DNA of 64,000 nucleotides from Brevibacterium aurantiacum (GTDB lineage: Bacteria; Actinomycetota; Actinomycetes; Actinomycetales; Brevibacteriaceae). The stretch covers positions 1-64,000 of the forward strand of contig NZ_FXZB01000018.1 in assembly GCF_900169065.1 (NCBI RefSeq), written 5' to 3'. The stretch's first letter is position 1, and each line of letters opens with the position of its first letter. Positions 37,520 through 47,505 of the stretch are shown piece by piece. Both the position numbers and the translations under genes were made by a program. Under the pieces are notes generated by a model, which ran no database searches, was not told where the DNA came from, and saw only the letters and a list, made by a program, of their open reading frames with translations.

Positions 37520-37896
37520 AGGGCCAATCCTCCTTCACGTGCACCTTCGGCGATTGCCTGCACACGGCCGTGGTAGGCGTTGCCGCCACGGTCGAATACG
37601 ACGGCTTCGATGCCGGCTTCCTTGGCGCGCTGGGCTACCAGTTCGCCGACCTTGTGGGCCTTGCCGGTCTTGTCACCTTCGAGTGTGCGAAGGTCGGCTT
37701 CCATGGTGGAGGCCGATGCCAAGGTCTTGCCGACGGTGTCGTCGATGACCTGGACAAAGACGTGGCGCGTGGAGCGAGTCACTGACAGGCGAGGACGTTC
37801 CGGCGTACCGCTGACATGCTTGCGCAGACGAGCGTGACGACGTTTGCGGGCCGCAGCCCTGCCCTTGCCGTAGCTTTCCTTTTTGCCAAAGGCCAT
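37516..37896 (-). CDS. rplR: Ribosomal protein L18
   Basis: A 126-residue L18, a 5S rRNA binder. [20 protein letters not shown] and the C-terminal [20 protein letters not shown] are diagnostic. It lies 2 bp after rplF. Confidence 0.98.
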   Translation of the reverse strand: MAFGKKESYGKGRAAARKRRHARLRKHVSGTPERPRLSVTRSTRHVFVQVIDDTVGKTLASASTMEADLRTLEGDKTGKAHKVGELVAQRAKEAGIEAVVFDRGGNAYHGRVQAIAEGAREGGLAL

Positions 37897-37898
37897 CT

Positions 37899-38435
37899 CT
37901 ACTTACCAGCCTTTCCGACCTTGCGACGGACATTTTCTCCGACGTAGCGCACACCCTTGCCCTTGTAAGGCTCAGGCTTGCGCAGCTTACGGATGTTGGC
38001 AGCGGTCTCTCCGACCAGCTGCTTGTCGATGCCGTGAACTGCCAGCTTGGTCTGTCCGTCAACCGTGAAGGAGATTCCCTCAGCAGGTTCGACGGTGATC
38101 GAGTGGCTGTAGCCCAGAGCGAACTCGAGGTTCGATCCCTTGGCCTGCACGCGGTAACCGGTGCCGACGATCTCGAGAGCCTTCGAGTAGCCATCGGTCA
38201 CGCCGACGATCATGTTGTTGATCATCGTGCGGGACAGTCCGTGCAGAGAACGCGATTCGCGCTCTTCGTTCGGACGGGCCACTGTCACGACGCCGTCTTC
38301 GAGCGATACGGTGATCGGCTCGGCGATGGTGACGGACAGTTCGCCCTTCGGTCCCTTGACGGCGACATCCTGGCCGTCGATCTTGACCTCTACGCCATTC
38401 GGGACGGAGATCGGGTTCTTGCCAATACGTGACAT
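37899..38435 (-). CDS. rplF: Ribosomal protein L6
   Basis: A 178-residue L6 starting [17 protein letters not shown], with the C-terminal [16 protein letters not shown] segment that contacts the sarcin-ricin loop. The ATG at 38435 has GGAAGGAGAG upstream; an in-frame extension to 38486 overlaps rpsH and is rejected. Confidence 0.98.
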   Translation of the reverse strand: MSRIGKNPISVPNGVEVKIDGQDVAVKGPKGELSVTIAEPITVSLEDGVVTVARPNEERESRSLHGLSRTMINNMIVGVTDGYSKALEIVGTGYRVQAKGSNLEFALGYSHSITVEPAEGISFTVDGQTKLAVHGIDKQLVGETAANIRKLRKPEPYKGKGVRYVGENVRRKVGKAGK

Positions 38436-38451
38436 ATTCTTCTCTCCTTCC

Positions 38452-38850
38452 TTACCAGACGTAGGCGAGGACTTCCCCACCCACACCCTTCTTGGCGGCC
38501 TGGCGATCGGTCAGGAGACCTGACGATGTCGACAGGATGGCGATGCCGAGTCCACCGAGGACCTTGGGCAAGTTGGTCGACTTCGCGTAGACGCGCAGTC
38601 CGGGCTTCGACACACGGCGCAGGCCGGCGATCGAACGCTCACGGTTAGGACCGAACTTGAGGTCCATGAGCAGGGTCTTACCGACCTGAGCGTCTTCGAC
38701 GCTCCAACCGGTGATGTAGCCCTCGCTCTTGAGGATCTCAGCGATGTTGGATTTCAGCTTCGAGAACGGCATGCTGACGTCCTCGTGATAAGCCGAGTTG
38801 GCGTTACGCAGACGTGTCAACATGTCTGCGACTGGATCAGTCATTGTCAT
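38452..38850 (-). CDS. rpsH: Ribosomal protein S8
   Basis: A 132-residue S8 ([21 protein letters not shown]-terminus with [20 protein letters not shown]). Two in-frame ATGs (38850 and 38844) could start it. Upstream, rplE follows after only 69 bp, leaving no room for the rpsN gene that often lies between L5 and S8. Confidence 0.98.
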   Translation of the reverse strand: MTMTDPVADMLTRLRNANSAYHEDVSMPFSKLKSNIAEILKSEGYITGWSVEDAQVGKTLLMDLKFGPNRERSIAGLRRVSKPGLRVYAKSTNLPKVLGGLGIAILSTSSGLLTDRQAAKKGVGGEVLAYVW

Positions 38851-38919
38851 TTGGGCTCTAGCCCTTCCTCGTCACGGTTTCCGCCCGCGCAGTGCGCGCT
38901 TGGACCTGCGACGTAGCGA

Positions 38920-39489
38920 TTATTTGGTCTTGAACGGGAACCCGAGGTGGCGCAGAAGAGCACGTCCCTCGTCGTCGGTGCTCGCTGTAGTCACAACTGT
39001 GATATCCATACCTCGGACACGGTCAATCCGGTCCTGGTCGATCTCGTGGAACATGGACTGTTCCGTGAGACCGAAGGTGTAGTTACCGTTCCCGTCGAAC
39101 TGACGATCCGAGAGGCCGCGGAAGTCGCGGATACGCGGAAGTGCCAGAGAGATGACACGGTCGACGAATTCCCACATACGGGCGCCGCGCATGGTGACGT
39201 GGGCTCCAATGGGCTGGCCTTCGCGCAACTTGAACTGGGCGATCGACTTCCTCGCCCGAGTCACGATTGGCTTCTGACCGGTGATCAGAGTCAAATCGTT
39301 GATTGCGCCTTCGATCAGCTTCGAATCGCGTGCTGCGTCACCCACACCCATGTTCACGACGACCTTGGTCAGTCCGGGAACCTGCATGGGGTTTGCGTAG
39401 TTGAACTCGTCCTGCAGCTTCGCCACGATGTCATCGCGGTAAACCTGCTTGAGGCGTGGCGCTGGACGGCTCGTTGTTGTTTCCGTCAT
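38920..39489 (-). CDS. rplE: Ribosomal protein L5
   Basis: A 189-residue L5 that binds 5S rRNA and P-site t[23 protein letters not shown] and [20 protein letters not shown] are diagnostic. Its ATG overlaps the rplX stop (TGATGA). Confidence 0.98.
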   Translation of the reverse strand: MTETTTSRPAPRLKQVYRDDIVAKLQDEFNYANPMQVPGLTKVVVNMGVGDAARDSKLIEGAINDLTLITGQKPIVTRARKSIAQFKLREGQPIGAHVTMRGARMWEFVDRVISLALPRIRDFRGLSDRQFDGNGNYTFGLTEQSMFHEIDQDRIDRVRGMDITVVTTASTDDEGRALLRHLGFPFKTK

Positions 39490-39857
39490 CAGATCTCCTC
39501 CCCGGTGCGACGCGAGACGCGGACGCGAACGGTCTTGTTGCGACCATCGCGTTCAACGGTTTCCTCGCGGTATCCGACGCGGGTGGGCTTGTTGTCCTTG
39601 GGATCAACGAGCGCCACGTTGGACACGTGGATTGGGGCTTCGTGAGTCTCACGGCCACCGGCAGTGCCGCCGGCCTGAGTCTGCGTTGCCTTCTTGTGCT
39701 TGATCACGCGGTTGATGCCCTCAACGAGGACACGGTTGCGTTCCGGGTACACGGCAAGAACCTTGCCCTGCTTCCCACGATCGCCACCACGTGACTGACG
39801 GGCGCCTGCAATCACCTGGACGAGGTCGCCCTTCTTGATCTTGAGCTTGTTCGCCAT
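39489..39857 (-). CDS. rplX: Ribosomal protein L24
   Basis: A 122-residue L24 beginning [19 protein letters not shown], with a KOW motif ([20 protein letters not shown]). A GTG at 39863, overlapping the rplN stop, is an alternative start two residues earlier; GGAGG lies at workable distance from both. Confidence 0.97.
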   Translation of the reverse strand: MANKLKIKKGDLVQVIAGARQSRGGDRGKQGKVLAVYPERNRVLVEGINRVIKHKKATQTQAGGTAGGRETHEAPIHVSNVALVDPKDNKPTRVGYREETVERDGRNKTVRVRVSRRTGEEI

Positions 39858-39859
39858 GC

Positions 39860-40228
39860 TCACAACACCTCCGGTGCCAGGGAGACGATCTTCATGAACT
39901 TCTTGTCGCGCAATTCGCGTCCCACGGGTCCGAAGATACGGGTTCCGCGTGGTTCGCCATCAGTCTTGAGAATGACTGCTGCATTCTCATCGAACTTGAT
40001 GTACGAACCATCGGGACGACGGCGTTCCTTGGCGGTGCGAACGATGACAGCCTTGACGACGTCACCCTTCTTCACGTTTCCACCAGGAATTGCGTCTTTG
40101 ACGGTTGCCACGATGGTGTCACCGATCGAGGCATAACGCCGACCGGAACCACCCAGAATCCTGATTGCCAGGATCTGCTTGGCACCAGTGTTGTCGGCGA
40201 CCTTGAGTCGCGACTCTTGCTGAATCAC
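39860..40228 (-). CDS. rplN: Ribosomal protein L14
   Basis: A 122-residue L14 ([21 protein letters not shown]-terminal [20 protein letters not shown]). The start codon is GTG with AGGAG upstream. It opens the spc operon: a long hairpin separates it from rpsQ. Confidence 0.98.
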   Translation of the reverse strand: MIQQESRLKVADNTGAKQILAIRILGGSGRRYASIGDTIVATVKDAIPGGNVKKGDVVKAVIVRTAKERRRPDGSYIKFDENAAVILKTDGEPRGTRIFGPVGRELRDKKFMKIVSLAPEVL

Positions 40229-40307
40229 TATTTTCTCCTGTCGTCGCGCCGGTTCTCACACGATTGGATGAGCCTTGCGGAACGGATTAATGACATTTCA
40301 CCCCGTT

Positions 40308-40353
40308 CCCGGTAGCCGCCCACGATCTGCTGGAGACCGTGGGCGGGACCGGG
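40308..40353 (-). terminator. Terminator-like hairpin between rpsQ and rplN
   Basis: Arms pair in three blocks: CCCGGT with ACCGGG at the base, then CCGCCCACG (40316-40324) with CGTGGGCGG (40338-40346), with small internal loops. It occupies the 144-bp gap where the S10 operon ends and the spc operon begins. Confidence 0.6.
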
Positions 40354-40372
40354 TGGGAGGGGTGGCGTCGGC

Positions 40373-40660
40373 TTACTTGGCGCGTTCGATGATCTCGACG
40401 AGCCGCCAGCGCTTCGCGGACGAAACCGGCCGCGTTTCGGACACGAGGACGAGGTCGCCGATTCCAGCGGCGTTCTCCTCATCGTGAACCTTGTACTTCA
40501 CCGACTGGCGGAGGACCTTGCCGTAGAGGCGGTGCGTCTTGCGCTCCTCAACCTCAACGACGATGGTCTTCTCCATCTTGTCGGAAACAACGTAACCACG
40601 CGCAGTCTTGCGGGAGTTACGGTCCGCAGGCGTTGCCTCGGGCTTGGTGGTCTCCGCCAT
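40373..40660 (-). CDS. rpsQ: Ribosomal protein S17
   Basis: A 95-residue S17 ([39 protein letters not shown]). The ATG at 40660 overlaps the rpmC stop as TGATG; the GTG immediately before it is less likely. It is the last gene of the S10 operon. Confidence 0.97.
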   Translation of the reverse strand: MAETTKPEATPADRNSRKTARGYVVSDKMEKTIVVEVEERKTHRLYGKVLRQSVKYKVHDEENAAGIGDLVLVSETRPVSSAKRWRLVEIIERAK

Positions 40661-40911
40661 CACTTGTCCTCTTCCTTAGCGTCAGCAGGGTTCGGACGAA
40701 TGTCCAATTCCCGCTCATTGAGCACGGTGTAGATACGAGCGATGTCGCGACGCACGGCCTTGAGACGACCGTGGCTCTCCAGCTGGCCGGTGGCCGACTG
40801 GAAGCGCAGGTTGAACAGCTCGGCCTTGGCCTTCTTGAGCTCCTCGAGCAGACGCTCGTTGTCATAACCGTCAAGTGCGTCCATGGAAAGGTTCTTCGAA
40901 CCGATTGCCAT
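40660..40911 (-). CDS. rpmC: Ribosomal protein L29
   Basis: An 83-residue L29, near the polypeptide exit. [20 protein letters not shown] and [18 protein letters not shown] are diagnostic. GTG at 40917 or ATG at 40911 may start it. Confidence 0.97.
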   Translation of the reverse strand: MAIGSKNLSMDALDGYDNERLLEELKKAKAELFNLRFQSATGQLESHGRLKAVRRDIARIYTVLNERELDIRPNPADAKEEDK

Positions 40912-40913
40912 AC

Positions 40914-41330
40914 TCACTCACCACCTTCGCGGGCCACGATACGGGCCTTGAGCGGAAGCTTGTGGATCGCGAGACGCAGCGCCTCGCGAGCAACTTCCTC
41001 GGACACACCGGCGAGTTCAAACATGACCCGACCCGGCTTGACATTGGCGACCCACCACTCCGGCGAACCCTTACCGGAACCCATGCGGGTTTCGGCAGGC
41101 TTCTTCGTCAGCGGTCGATCTGGGTAGATGTTGATCCACACCTTGCCACCACGCTTGATGTAACGCGTCATGGCAATACGTGCGGCTTCGATCTGCCGGT
41201 TGGTGATGTAGGCAGGCTCAGTGGCCTGGATGCCGTAGTCACCGAAAGACACCTTGGTGCCGCCCTTGGCTGCGCCGCCCCGCTTGGGGTGGTGCTGCTT
41301 GCGGTACTTAACCCGACGAGGGATCAGCAT
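40914..41330 (-). CDS. rplP: Ribosomal protein L16
   Basis: A 138-residue L16 ([39 protein letters not shown]). It contacts A-site tRNA. It ends with a 1-4 nt overlap on rpmC and follows rpsC after 3 bp. Confidence 0.98.
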   Translation of the reverse strand: MLIPRRVKYRKQHHPKRGGAAKGGTKVSFGDYGIQATEPAYITNRQIEAARIAMTRYIKRGGKVWINIYPDRPLTKKPAETRMGSGKGSPEWWVANVKPGRVMFELAGVSEEVAREALRLAIHKLPLKARIVAREGGE

Positions 41331-41333
41331 GTG

Positions 41334-42155
41334 TCAGCCCTCCGATCCGGCCTCAGCCGCGGGGGCTTCGGCGTTGTTCTCGGTCTTCGGCGCTGCGTCG
41401 TTCCGGCGCGGTGCTGCTGCGCCTTCCTGACCACGACCACGGCCTCCACGGCCGCGCCCACGGCCCTTGGGGCCACGAGCTGCAGGAGCCTTAGCCTGCT
41501 CGGCAGCAAGCTCCTTGTCGGTCATATCGCCCTTGTAGATCCACACCTTGACGCCGATGCGCCCGAATGTGGTGTGTGCTTCGTGGAAGCCGTAATCGAT
41601 GTTCGCGCGGAGGGTGTGCAGAGGCACACGACCTTCACGGTAGAACTCGGAACGGCTCATCTCAGCACCGCCGAGGCGGCCGGAGCACTGCACGCGGATG
41701 CCCTTGGCACCTGCGCGCTGGGCGCTCTGGATCGACTTGCGCATAGCGCGGCGGAATGCCACGCGGCTGGCGAGCTGCTCGGCAACTCCCTGAGCCACGA
41801 GCTGCGCGTCGATCTCTGCGTTCTTCACCTCAAGGATATTGAGCTGAATCTGCTTGCCGGTGAGCTTTTCGAGCTGGCCGCGGATGCGGTCGGCTTCGGC
41901 TCCACGACGTCCAATGACAATGCCCGGGCGGGCAGTGTGGATGTCAACTCGGACACGGTCACGTGTGCGTTCGATGTTCACCTTGGAGATGCCAGCGCGC
42001 TCTAGGCCCTTGGTCATCATCTGTCGGATCTTCACATCTTCGAGCACGTAGTCGCTGTAGCGCTGTCCCGGCTTAGTCGAGTCAGCAAACCACTTTGATT
42101 TGTGATCCGTGGTGATTCCGAGTCGGAATCCGTTCGGATTGATTTTCTGGCCCAT
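41334..42155 (-). CDS. rpsC: Ribosomal protein S3 with RG-rich C-terminal tail
   Basis: A 273-residue S3. The KH domain contains [19 protein letters not shown], and the C-terminal domain [19 protein letters not shown] with [20 protein letters not shown] in two parts. The core ends near 220. The tail (221-273) has [12 protein letters not shown] at 231-242 and then an Ala/Glu/Asn-rich end. Together with the RG block of S5, it lies at the mRNA entry. Confidence 0.98.
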   Translation of the reverse strand: MGQKINPNGFRLGITTDHKSKWFADSTKPGQRYSDYVLEDVKIRQMMTKGLERAGISKVNIERTRDRVRVDIHTARPGIVIGRRGAEADRIRGQLEKLTGKQIQLNILEVKNAEIDAQLVAQGVAEQLASRVAFRRAMRKSIQSAQRAGAKGIRVQCSGRLGGAEMSRSEFYREGRVPLHTLRANIDYGFHEAHTTFGRIGVKVWIYKGDMTDKELAAEQAKAPAARGPKGRGRGRGGRGRGQEGAAAPRRNDAAPKTENNAEAPAAEAGSEG

Positions 42156-42541
42156 TAACGGTTCCCCTTCCGGCTCTTGCGCTGAGGCAGGTCGTCACCG
42201 CTGGCCAGGACCACTGAAACGTGGCTTGTGCGCTTTTCGATGCGAAAAGCGCGACCCTGAGCTCGCGGGCGGAACCGCTTCATGGTTGGTCCCTCGTCCA
42301 CGAATGCTTCGGAGATGACCAGTTCGTTCTCGTCGAACGCAATGCCCTCCTCGTCGGCCCGGGTACGCGCATTGGCGATACCTGAGGCAACGAGCTTGTA
42401 AATCGGATCTGATGCCGACTGTTCTGCAAACTTCAACACTGCAAGTGCTTCGGTCGCCTGCTGACCACGAATGAGGTCGATGACGCGCCGAGCCTTGCGA
42501 GGCGTGACGCGCAGGTAACGCGCCTTAGCCTTGGCTTCCAT
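42155..42541 (-). CDS. rplV: Ribosomal protein L22
   Basis: A 128-residue L22 ([20 protein letters not shown]; the beta-hairpin [20 protein letters not shown] lines the exit tunnel). Its TAA overlaps the rpsC start (TAATG). Confidence 0.98.
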   Translation of the reverse strand: MEAKAKARYLRVTPRKARRVIDLIRGQQATEALAVLKFAEQSASDPIYKLVASGIANARTRADEEGIAFDENELVISEAFVDEGPTMKRFRPRAQGRAFRIEKRTSHVSVVLASGDDLPQRKSRKGNR

Positions 42542-42583
42542 CGCTTCCTTCTCTCTTGTCTAGGATCGTAAGAGTGCCCCGCG

Positions 42584-42865
42584 TCAGCGGCGGCGACCCT
42601 TGCGATCGTCCTTTTCGTGGCCACGGAACGTCCGTGTCTGTGCGAACTCGCCAAGCTTGTGTCCGACCATGGCTTCAGTGATGAAGACTGGAACATGCTT
42701 GCGTCCGTCATGTACTGCGATGGTGTGTCCCAGGAAATCCGGGATGATCATCGAGCGACGAGACCATGTCTTAATTACATTTTTAGAGTTCTTCTCGTTC
42801 TGACGAGCCACCTTCTGGTACAGGTGTTCATCGACGAAAGGACCCTTTTTGAGGCTACGAGGCAT
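42584..42865 (-). CDS. rpsS: Ribosomal protein S19
   Basis: A 93-residue S19 ([59 protein letters not shown]) of the 30S head. Confidence 0.98.
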   Translation of the reverse strand: MPRSLKKGPFVDEHLYQKVARQNEKNSKNVIKTWSRRSMIIPDFLGHTIAVHDGRKHVPVFITEAMVGHKLGEFAQTRTFRGHEKDDRKGRRR

Positions 42866-42880
42866 AAGTCAGTACTCCAA

Positions 42881-43717
42881 TCAGCGCTTCTTGCCGGTCC
42901 GGCGACGGCGCACGATGTACTTGTCGCTCTCTTTGTTCGGCCGGCGAGTGCGGCCTTCTGACTGACCCCACGGGCTGACTGGGTGACGACCACCCGAAGT
43001 ACGGCCCTCGCCACCGCCATGTGGGTGATCGATCGGGTTCATGACGACACCACGGACGGATGGGCGCTTGCCCTTCCAACGCATGCGGCCTGCTTTACCC
43101 CAGCTGATGTTCGACTGCTCGGCATTGCCGACCTCGCCGATCGTCGCACGGCAGCGCGCATCAACGTTGCGGATTTCGCCCGAAGGCATCCGCAGCTGAG
43201 CGAACCGGCCGTACTTCGCAACGAGCTGCACGGACGAACCGGCAGAGCGAGCGATCTTGGCACCGCCGCCTGGACGCATTTCAACTGCGTGCAGAACGGT
43301 ACCGACTGGGATATTGCGCAGGGCAAGGTTGTTGCCCGGCTTGATGTCTGCACCCAGACCGGCTTCCACCTGTGCGCCCTGCTTGAGGTTCTGCGGGGCG
43401 AGGATGTAGCGCTTTTCGCCATCTGCATAGTGCAGAAGAGCGATCCGCGCAGTGCGGTTCGGGTCATATTCGATGTGTGCGACCTTCGCCGGTACGCCAT
43501 CTTTGTCATGGCGGCGGAAGTCGATGACACGGTACTGACGCTTGTGGCCGCCGCCCTGATGGCGAGTGGTCACGCGTCCTTGGCTGTTGCGGCCACCGCG
43601 CTTAGGCAGTGGGCGCAGAAGTGACTTCTCCGGTGTAGACCGGGTCACTTCGACGAAGTCGGCGACCGATGAGCCACGGCGGCCCGGGGTCGTCGGCTTG
43701 TGCTTACGGATTCCCAT
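42881..43717 (-). CDS. rplB: Ribosomal protein L2
   Basis: A 278-residue L2, needed for peptidyl transfer and subunit joining. [19 protein letters not shown], the [20 protein letters not shown] region and the C-terminal [20 protein letters not shown] with the functional His are complete. Confidence 0.98.
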   Translation of the reverse strand: MGIRKHKPTTPGRRGSSVADFVEVTRSTPEKSLLRPLPKRGGRNSQGRVTTRHQGGGHKRQYRVIDFRRHDKDGVPAKVAHIEYDPNRTARIALLHYADGEKRYILAPQNLKQGAQVEAGLGADIKPGNNLALRNIPVGTVLHAVEMRPGGGAKIARSAGSSVQLVAKYGRFAQLRMPSGEIRNVDARCRATIGEVGNAEQSNISWGKAGRMRWKGKRPSVRGVVMNPIDHPHGGGEGRTSGGRHPVSPWGQSEGRTRRPNKESDKYIVRRRRTGKKR

Positions 43718-43747
43718 GAGTCTTGTCCTTCTTTTACGAAGGATCGC

Positions 43748-44047
43748 TTAGAGCGATCCACCGAAGATGTCGATCGATCCGTCCTTGAGGGCGACAATGG
43801 CACGCTTGGTGTCCTTGCGCTTTCCCCAACCGGTGCGAGTGCGGCGGCGCTTTCCCTGACGGTTCAGGGTGTTGACCTTGGCGACCTGCACATTGAAGAT
43901 CGATTCAATGGCGTTCTTGATCTCAGTTTTGTTCGACCCCTGGTCGACGATGAAGGTGTACTTACCCTCGTCCATCAGGCTGTAGGTCTTTTCCGAGACG
44001 ACCGGAGCGACGATGATGTCGCGCGGGTCCTTGAAGTTCAGACTCAT
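43748..44047 (-). CDS. rplW: Ribosomal protein L23
   Basis: A 99-residue L23 ([40 protein letters not shown]), the docking site for SRP and trigger factor at the tunnel exit. It overlaps rplD by 4 nt (ATGA). Confidence 0.98.
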   Translation of the reverse strand: MSLNFKDPRDIIVAPVVSEKTYSLMDEGKYTFIVDQGSNKTEIKNAIESIFNVQVAKVNTLNRQGKRRRTRTGWGKRKDTKRAIVALKDGSIDIFGGSL

Positions 44048-44697
44048 GATGCGTCCTCCGATTTGCGGTATCCGCCCAGGAACGTCTCCAGCGCTGACTC
44101 GGTGAACACGATGTCATCTGCGATCAGCACATCGTATGTGTTGAGCTGATCGGAGGTGAGCACGTGAACGTGAGGCAGGTTGCGAACGCTGCGCTCGGTG
44201 AGCTCATCGTCACGGTCGAGCACCACGAGGGTGTTCTTGCGATCGGAGAGGCCAGCCAAGGCGAGCTTCGCCTGCTTGGTCGACGGTGCTTCGCCGGTGA
44301 TCAGGTTCTTCACAACGAACACCTGATCGAGACGTGCGCGATCTGAGAGCGCGCCGCGCAGAGCAGCTGCCTTCATCTTCTTGGGGGTCCGCTGCGAGTA
44401 ATCGCGAGGAACCGGCCCGTGCACGACTCCACCACCGTTGTACTGAGGAGCGCGGATCGAACCCTGACGGGCGTTACCGGTTCCCTTCTGACGGTAGGGC
44501 TTGCGACCGCCACCGCGTACTTCGGAGCGGGTCTTTGTCTTGTGTGTACCCTGACGGGCTGCTGCCAGCTGAGCGACAACAACCTGGTGAATCAACGGCA
44601 CATTGGTCTGCACGCCGAAGATCTCGGCAGGCAGCTCAACGGATCCGGTCTTCGCACCAGCGGCATCGACGACGTCGACTGTCTTGACATCAGTCAT
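44044..44697 (-). CDS. rplD: Ribosomal protein L4
   Basis: A 217-residue L4. The internal extended loop [20 protein letters not shown], then [20 protein letters not shown], reaches the exit tunnel. In some bacteria L4 represses its own operon by binding the S10 leader; whether that applies here is unknown. Confidence 0.98.
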   Translation of the reverse strand: MTDVKTVDVVDAAGAKTGSVELPAEIFGVQTNVPLIHQVVVAQLAAARQGTHKTKTRSEVRGGGRKPYRQKGTGNARQGSIRAPQYNGGGVVHGPVPRDYSQRTPKKMKAAALRGALSDRARLDQVFVVKNLITGEAPSTKQAKLALAGLSDRKNTLVVLDRDDELTERSVRNLPHVHVLTSDQLNTYDVLIADDIVFTESALETFLGGYRKSEDAS

Positions 44698-44702
44698 TAC
44701 GT

Positions 44703-45377
44703 TCAGCCCTCCTTAGCGGCCGAGCGAACGAGAACGACTGCACCCTTGGGACCAGGTACGGCACCCTTGATGAGCAGGAAGTTGTTCTCGGTGTCCACGG
44801 CGTGGATCGTGAGGTTCTGGGTGGTGTGCTTGACTGCACCCATACGGCCAGCCATGCGCATACCCTTGAACACGCGACCTGGGGTCGCGGCTCCGCCGAT
44901 CGAACCCGGCTTGCGGTGGTTGCGGTGCTGTCCGTGGGAGGCGCCGACACCATGGAAGCCATGACGCTTCATGACACCGGCGGTTCCCTTACCCTTGGTC
45001 TTTGCGGTCACATCGACCTTGATCCCGGCGTCGAACGTGTCGACTCCGAGCTCCTGGCCCAGTGAGTAGTCAGCAGCGTCTGCAGTGCGCAGCTCGACAA
45101 GGTGACGACGTGGGGTCACGCCGGCCTTCTCGAAGTGGCCTGCGGTCGGCTTGTTGACCTTACGCGGATCGATCTCGCCGAACGCGATCTGCACTGCGGG
45201 GTAACCATCGGTTTCCTCGTTGCGGACCTGCGTCACGACGTTGCTGCCGGCGGCCACTACGGTCACCGGTACGAGATTGTTCTGCTCATCCCAAACCTGG
45301 GTCATGCCCAGCTTGGTTCCCAGAAGGCCCTTGACCCTGCGGGTGGTAGGGAGAGCTGATGAACGATTGTTCGCCAT
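44703..45377 (-). CDS. rplC: Ribosomal protein L3
   Basis: A 224-residue L3 ([40 protein letters not shown]-like segment [20 protein letters not shown]). It sits near the peptidyl-transferase centre. It follows rpsJ after 11 bp. Confidence 0.98.
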   Translation of the reverse strand: MANNRSSALPTTRRVKGLLGTKLGMTQVWDEQNNLVPVTVVAAGSNVVTQVRNEETDGYPAVQIAFGEIDPRKVNKPTAGHFEKAGVTPRRHLVELRTADAADYSLGQELGVDTFDAGIKVDVTAKTKGKGTAGVMKRHGFHGVGASHGQHRNHRKPGSIGGAATPGRVFKGMRMAGRMGAVKHTTQNLTIHAVDTENNFLLIKGAVPGPKGAVVLVRSAAKEG

Positions 45378-45388
45378 GTTTGCCTCCC

Positions 45389-45697
45389 TTAGAGCTTGAT
45401 CTCGATGTTGACGTCGTCAGCGAGGTCGAGACGCATCAGCGAATCGACTGCCTTCGGCGTCGGATCGACGATGTCGATCAGACGCTTGTGCGTGCGCATT
45501 TCGAAATGCTCACGGCTGTCCTTGTACTTGTGTGGCGAACGGATGACGCAGTAAACGTTCTTCTCCGTTGGCAACGGCACGGGGCCCACAACAGTCGCAC
45601 CTGCGCGAGTGACGGTGTCCACGATCTTTCGTGCAGCACTGTCAATCACAGCGTGGTCGTACGACTTGAGCCGAATGCGGATCTTCTGTCCCGCCAT
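45389..45697 (-). CDS. rpsJ: Ribosomal protein S10
   Basis: A 102-residue S10 ([40 protein letters not shown]), also the NusE antitermination factor. It is first in the S10 operon, behind a leader of more than 200 nt. Confidence 0.98.
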   Translation of the reverse strand: MAGQKIRIRLKSYDHAVIDSAARKIVDTVTRAGATVVGPVPLPTEKNVYCVIRSPHKYKDSREHFEMRTHKRLIDIVDPTPKAVDSLMRLDLADDVNIEIKL

Positions 45698-46103
45698 GGC
45701 GTCGTCTCTTTCTTTAGTTACTTCCGGCCATCAACCGACAGTCGATCGAAATCGTCTGTGGTCTGTGCCGGCTGACCATGACCGACCCCCGAGGTCGGGC
45801 GTGTCGGCTAATCCTTGCGGAGGATTTTTCAATCCTCGTTCTGGGCCGACGGCGCTTTTACTCATTGGCTGCTCGGTCCGAACCCGCTTTCACGCAGATT
45901 CATCGATCCGATAGTGTTCCGGACTGTTCGCGGTATCTCTACCGCAGTGCAGGGGTCAACGTCCAAAACGCAACTTCACTATCTTGTCACATAGCACTTC
46001 ATCCGCGCAATTCCAGGCATCTCACTTGTGAGGCATTTCATCATCGGGTGCCGGTGTGAGTCAGACAGGTCACTCGCCGAGGCGGTCCCACGTTGTGAAT
46101 GCA
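45698..46103 (-). other. Gene-free S10 operon leader region
   Basis: No coding sequence is supported between rpsJ and the tuf terminator. The part next to rpsJ is able to fold: CCGACC/GGTCGG arms at 45782-45798, and an outer stem GTCGGC (45803-45808) with GCCGAC (45845-45850) enclosing an inner GAGGATT/AATCCTC hairpin. It could be a regulatory mRNA leader. The part beyond the promoter candidate is A/T-richer. Confidence 0.5.
45932..45959 (-). promoter_or_regulatory. Promoter candidate of the S10 operon
   Basis: On the minus strand TTGACC (45954-45959) and GATACC (45932-45937) are 16 bp apart. Transcription from here would give a leader of about 230 nt before rpsJ. Confidence 0.45.
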
Positions 46104-46134
46104 CGGAACCCCGGCCCAATGGACCGGGGTTCCG
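46104..46134 (-). terminator. Terminator after tuf
   Basis: Arms CGGAACCCCGG (46104-46114) and CCGGGGTTCCG (46124-46134) pair perfectly over 11 bp with a 9-nt loop, 62 bp after the tuf stop on the minus strand. Confidence 0.75.
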
Positions 46135-46196
46135 AATCGATCGTTCAGAACCGATGTTCCGAACTCAAGGCCGAAGCCTTAATGATCGATGGTGTA

Positions 46197-47390
46197 TCAG
46201 GCGGTGATCTTGGTGACTCGACCAGCGCCGACGGTACGTCCACCCTCGCGGATAGCGAAGCGGAGGCCCTCTTCCATAGCGATCGGCTGGATCAGCTCGA
46301 CCGACATGTCGGTGTTGTCGCCGGGCATAACCATCTCGGTGCCCTCAGGCAGCGTGATGACGCCGGTGACGTCCGTGGTGCGGAAGTAGAACTGAGGACG
46401 GTAGTTCGAGTAGAACGGGTTGTGGCGTCCACCCTCGTCCTTGCTCAGGATGTAGACCTGGCCCTCGAAGTTCGTGTGAGGGGTGATCGAACCTGGCTTG
46501 ACGATAACCTGTCCGCGCTCAACCTCTTCGCGCTTGGTTCCGCGAAGCAGCAGTCCGACGTTCTCACCCGCACGTGCGTCAGGCAGAGTCTTGCGGAACA
46601 TCTCGATTGCGGTGACAGTCGTCTTGGACGACTTCTCCTTGATGCCGACGATTTCGATCTCATCGTTGGGCAGGAGGACGCCGCGCTCGACACGACCGGT
46701 GACGACGGTTCCACGACCGGTGATCGTGAAGACGTCTTCCACGGGCATGAGGAAGGGCTTGTCGATGTCGCGCTCCGGCTCGGGAACGTTGTCATCGACG
46801 GCCTGCATGAGGTCTTCGACGCTCTTGACCCACTTCTCGTCGCCTTCCAGCGCCTTGAGAGCGGAGACAGGAATGACGGGAGCGTTGTCGCCGTCGAAGT
46901 CCTGGCTGGAGAGCAGATCGCGAACCTCGAAGTCGACGAGCTCGATGAGCTCCTCGTCATCGACCATGTCGGACTTGTTCAGTGCGACAACGATGTAAGG
47001 CACGCCAACCTGACGGGCGAGCAGAACGTGCTCGCGAGTCTGCGGCATCGGACCGTCGGTAGCGGCAACCACGAGGATTGCGCCGTCCATCTGAGCAGCA
47101 CCGGTAATCATGTTCTTGATGTAGTCGGCGTGACCAGGGGCATCGACGTGAGCGTAGTGACGCTTCTCGGTCTGGTATTCAACGTGCGAGACGTTGATGG
47201 TGATGCCGCGCTCCTTCTCCTCAGGTGCGTTATCCACCTGGTCGAAGGCGCGAGCCTCATTGAGATCTGGGTACTTGTCCGCCAACACCTTGGTGATTGC
47301 GGCGGTCAAGGTGGTCTTTCCGTGGTCAACGTGGCCGATGGTGCCAATGTTGACGTGCGGCTTAGTCCTATCGAAACTAGCCTTTGCCAC
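46197..47390 (-). CDS. tuf: Elongation factor Tu
   Basis: A 397-residue EF-Tu. The GTPase motifs are [10 protein letters not shown] (P-loop), [12 protein letters not shown] (G3) and NKSDMVDD (G4). The start is GTG at 47390 with AGGAGG 6 nt upstream, giving the family N-terminus [20 protein letters not shown]; a longer frame to 47414 is rejected. It follows fusA after 115 bp and ends in its own terminator, so it closes the str operon. Confidence 0.98.
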   Translation of the reverse strand: MAKASFDRTKPHVNIGTIGHVDHGKTTLTAAITKVLADKYPDLNEARAFDQVDNAPEEKERGITINVSHVEYQTEKRHYAHVDAPGHADYIKNMITGAAQMDGAILVVAATDGPMPQTREHVLLARQVGVPYIVVALNKSDMVDDEELIELVDFEVRDLLSSQDFDGDNAPVIPVSALKALEGDEKWVKSVEDLMQAVDDNVPEPERDIDKPFLMPVEDVFTITGRGTVVTGRVERGVLLPNDEIEIVGIKEKSSKTTVTAIEMFRKTLPDARAGENVGLLLRGTKREEVERGQVIVKPGSITPHTNFEGQVYILSKDEGGRHNPFYSNYRPQFYFRTTDVTGVITLPEGTEMVMPGDNTDMSVELIQPIAMEEGLRFAIREGGRTVGAGRVTKITA

Positions 47391-47505
47391 TGGGTTCCTC
47401 CTCGTGGTTGGCAAAAGATATGCGGTTCATATCTTAGACCTTTGTTGGTTATCTTTCATTTCGGTGAACATGTTCTTGCTCACCGTGGCGACCGGGGACC
47501 GGAGA

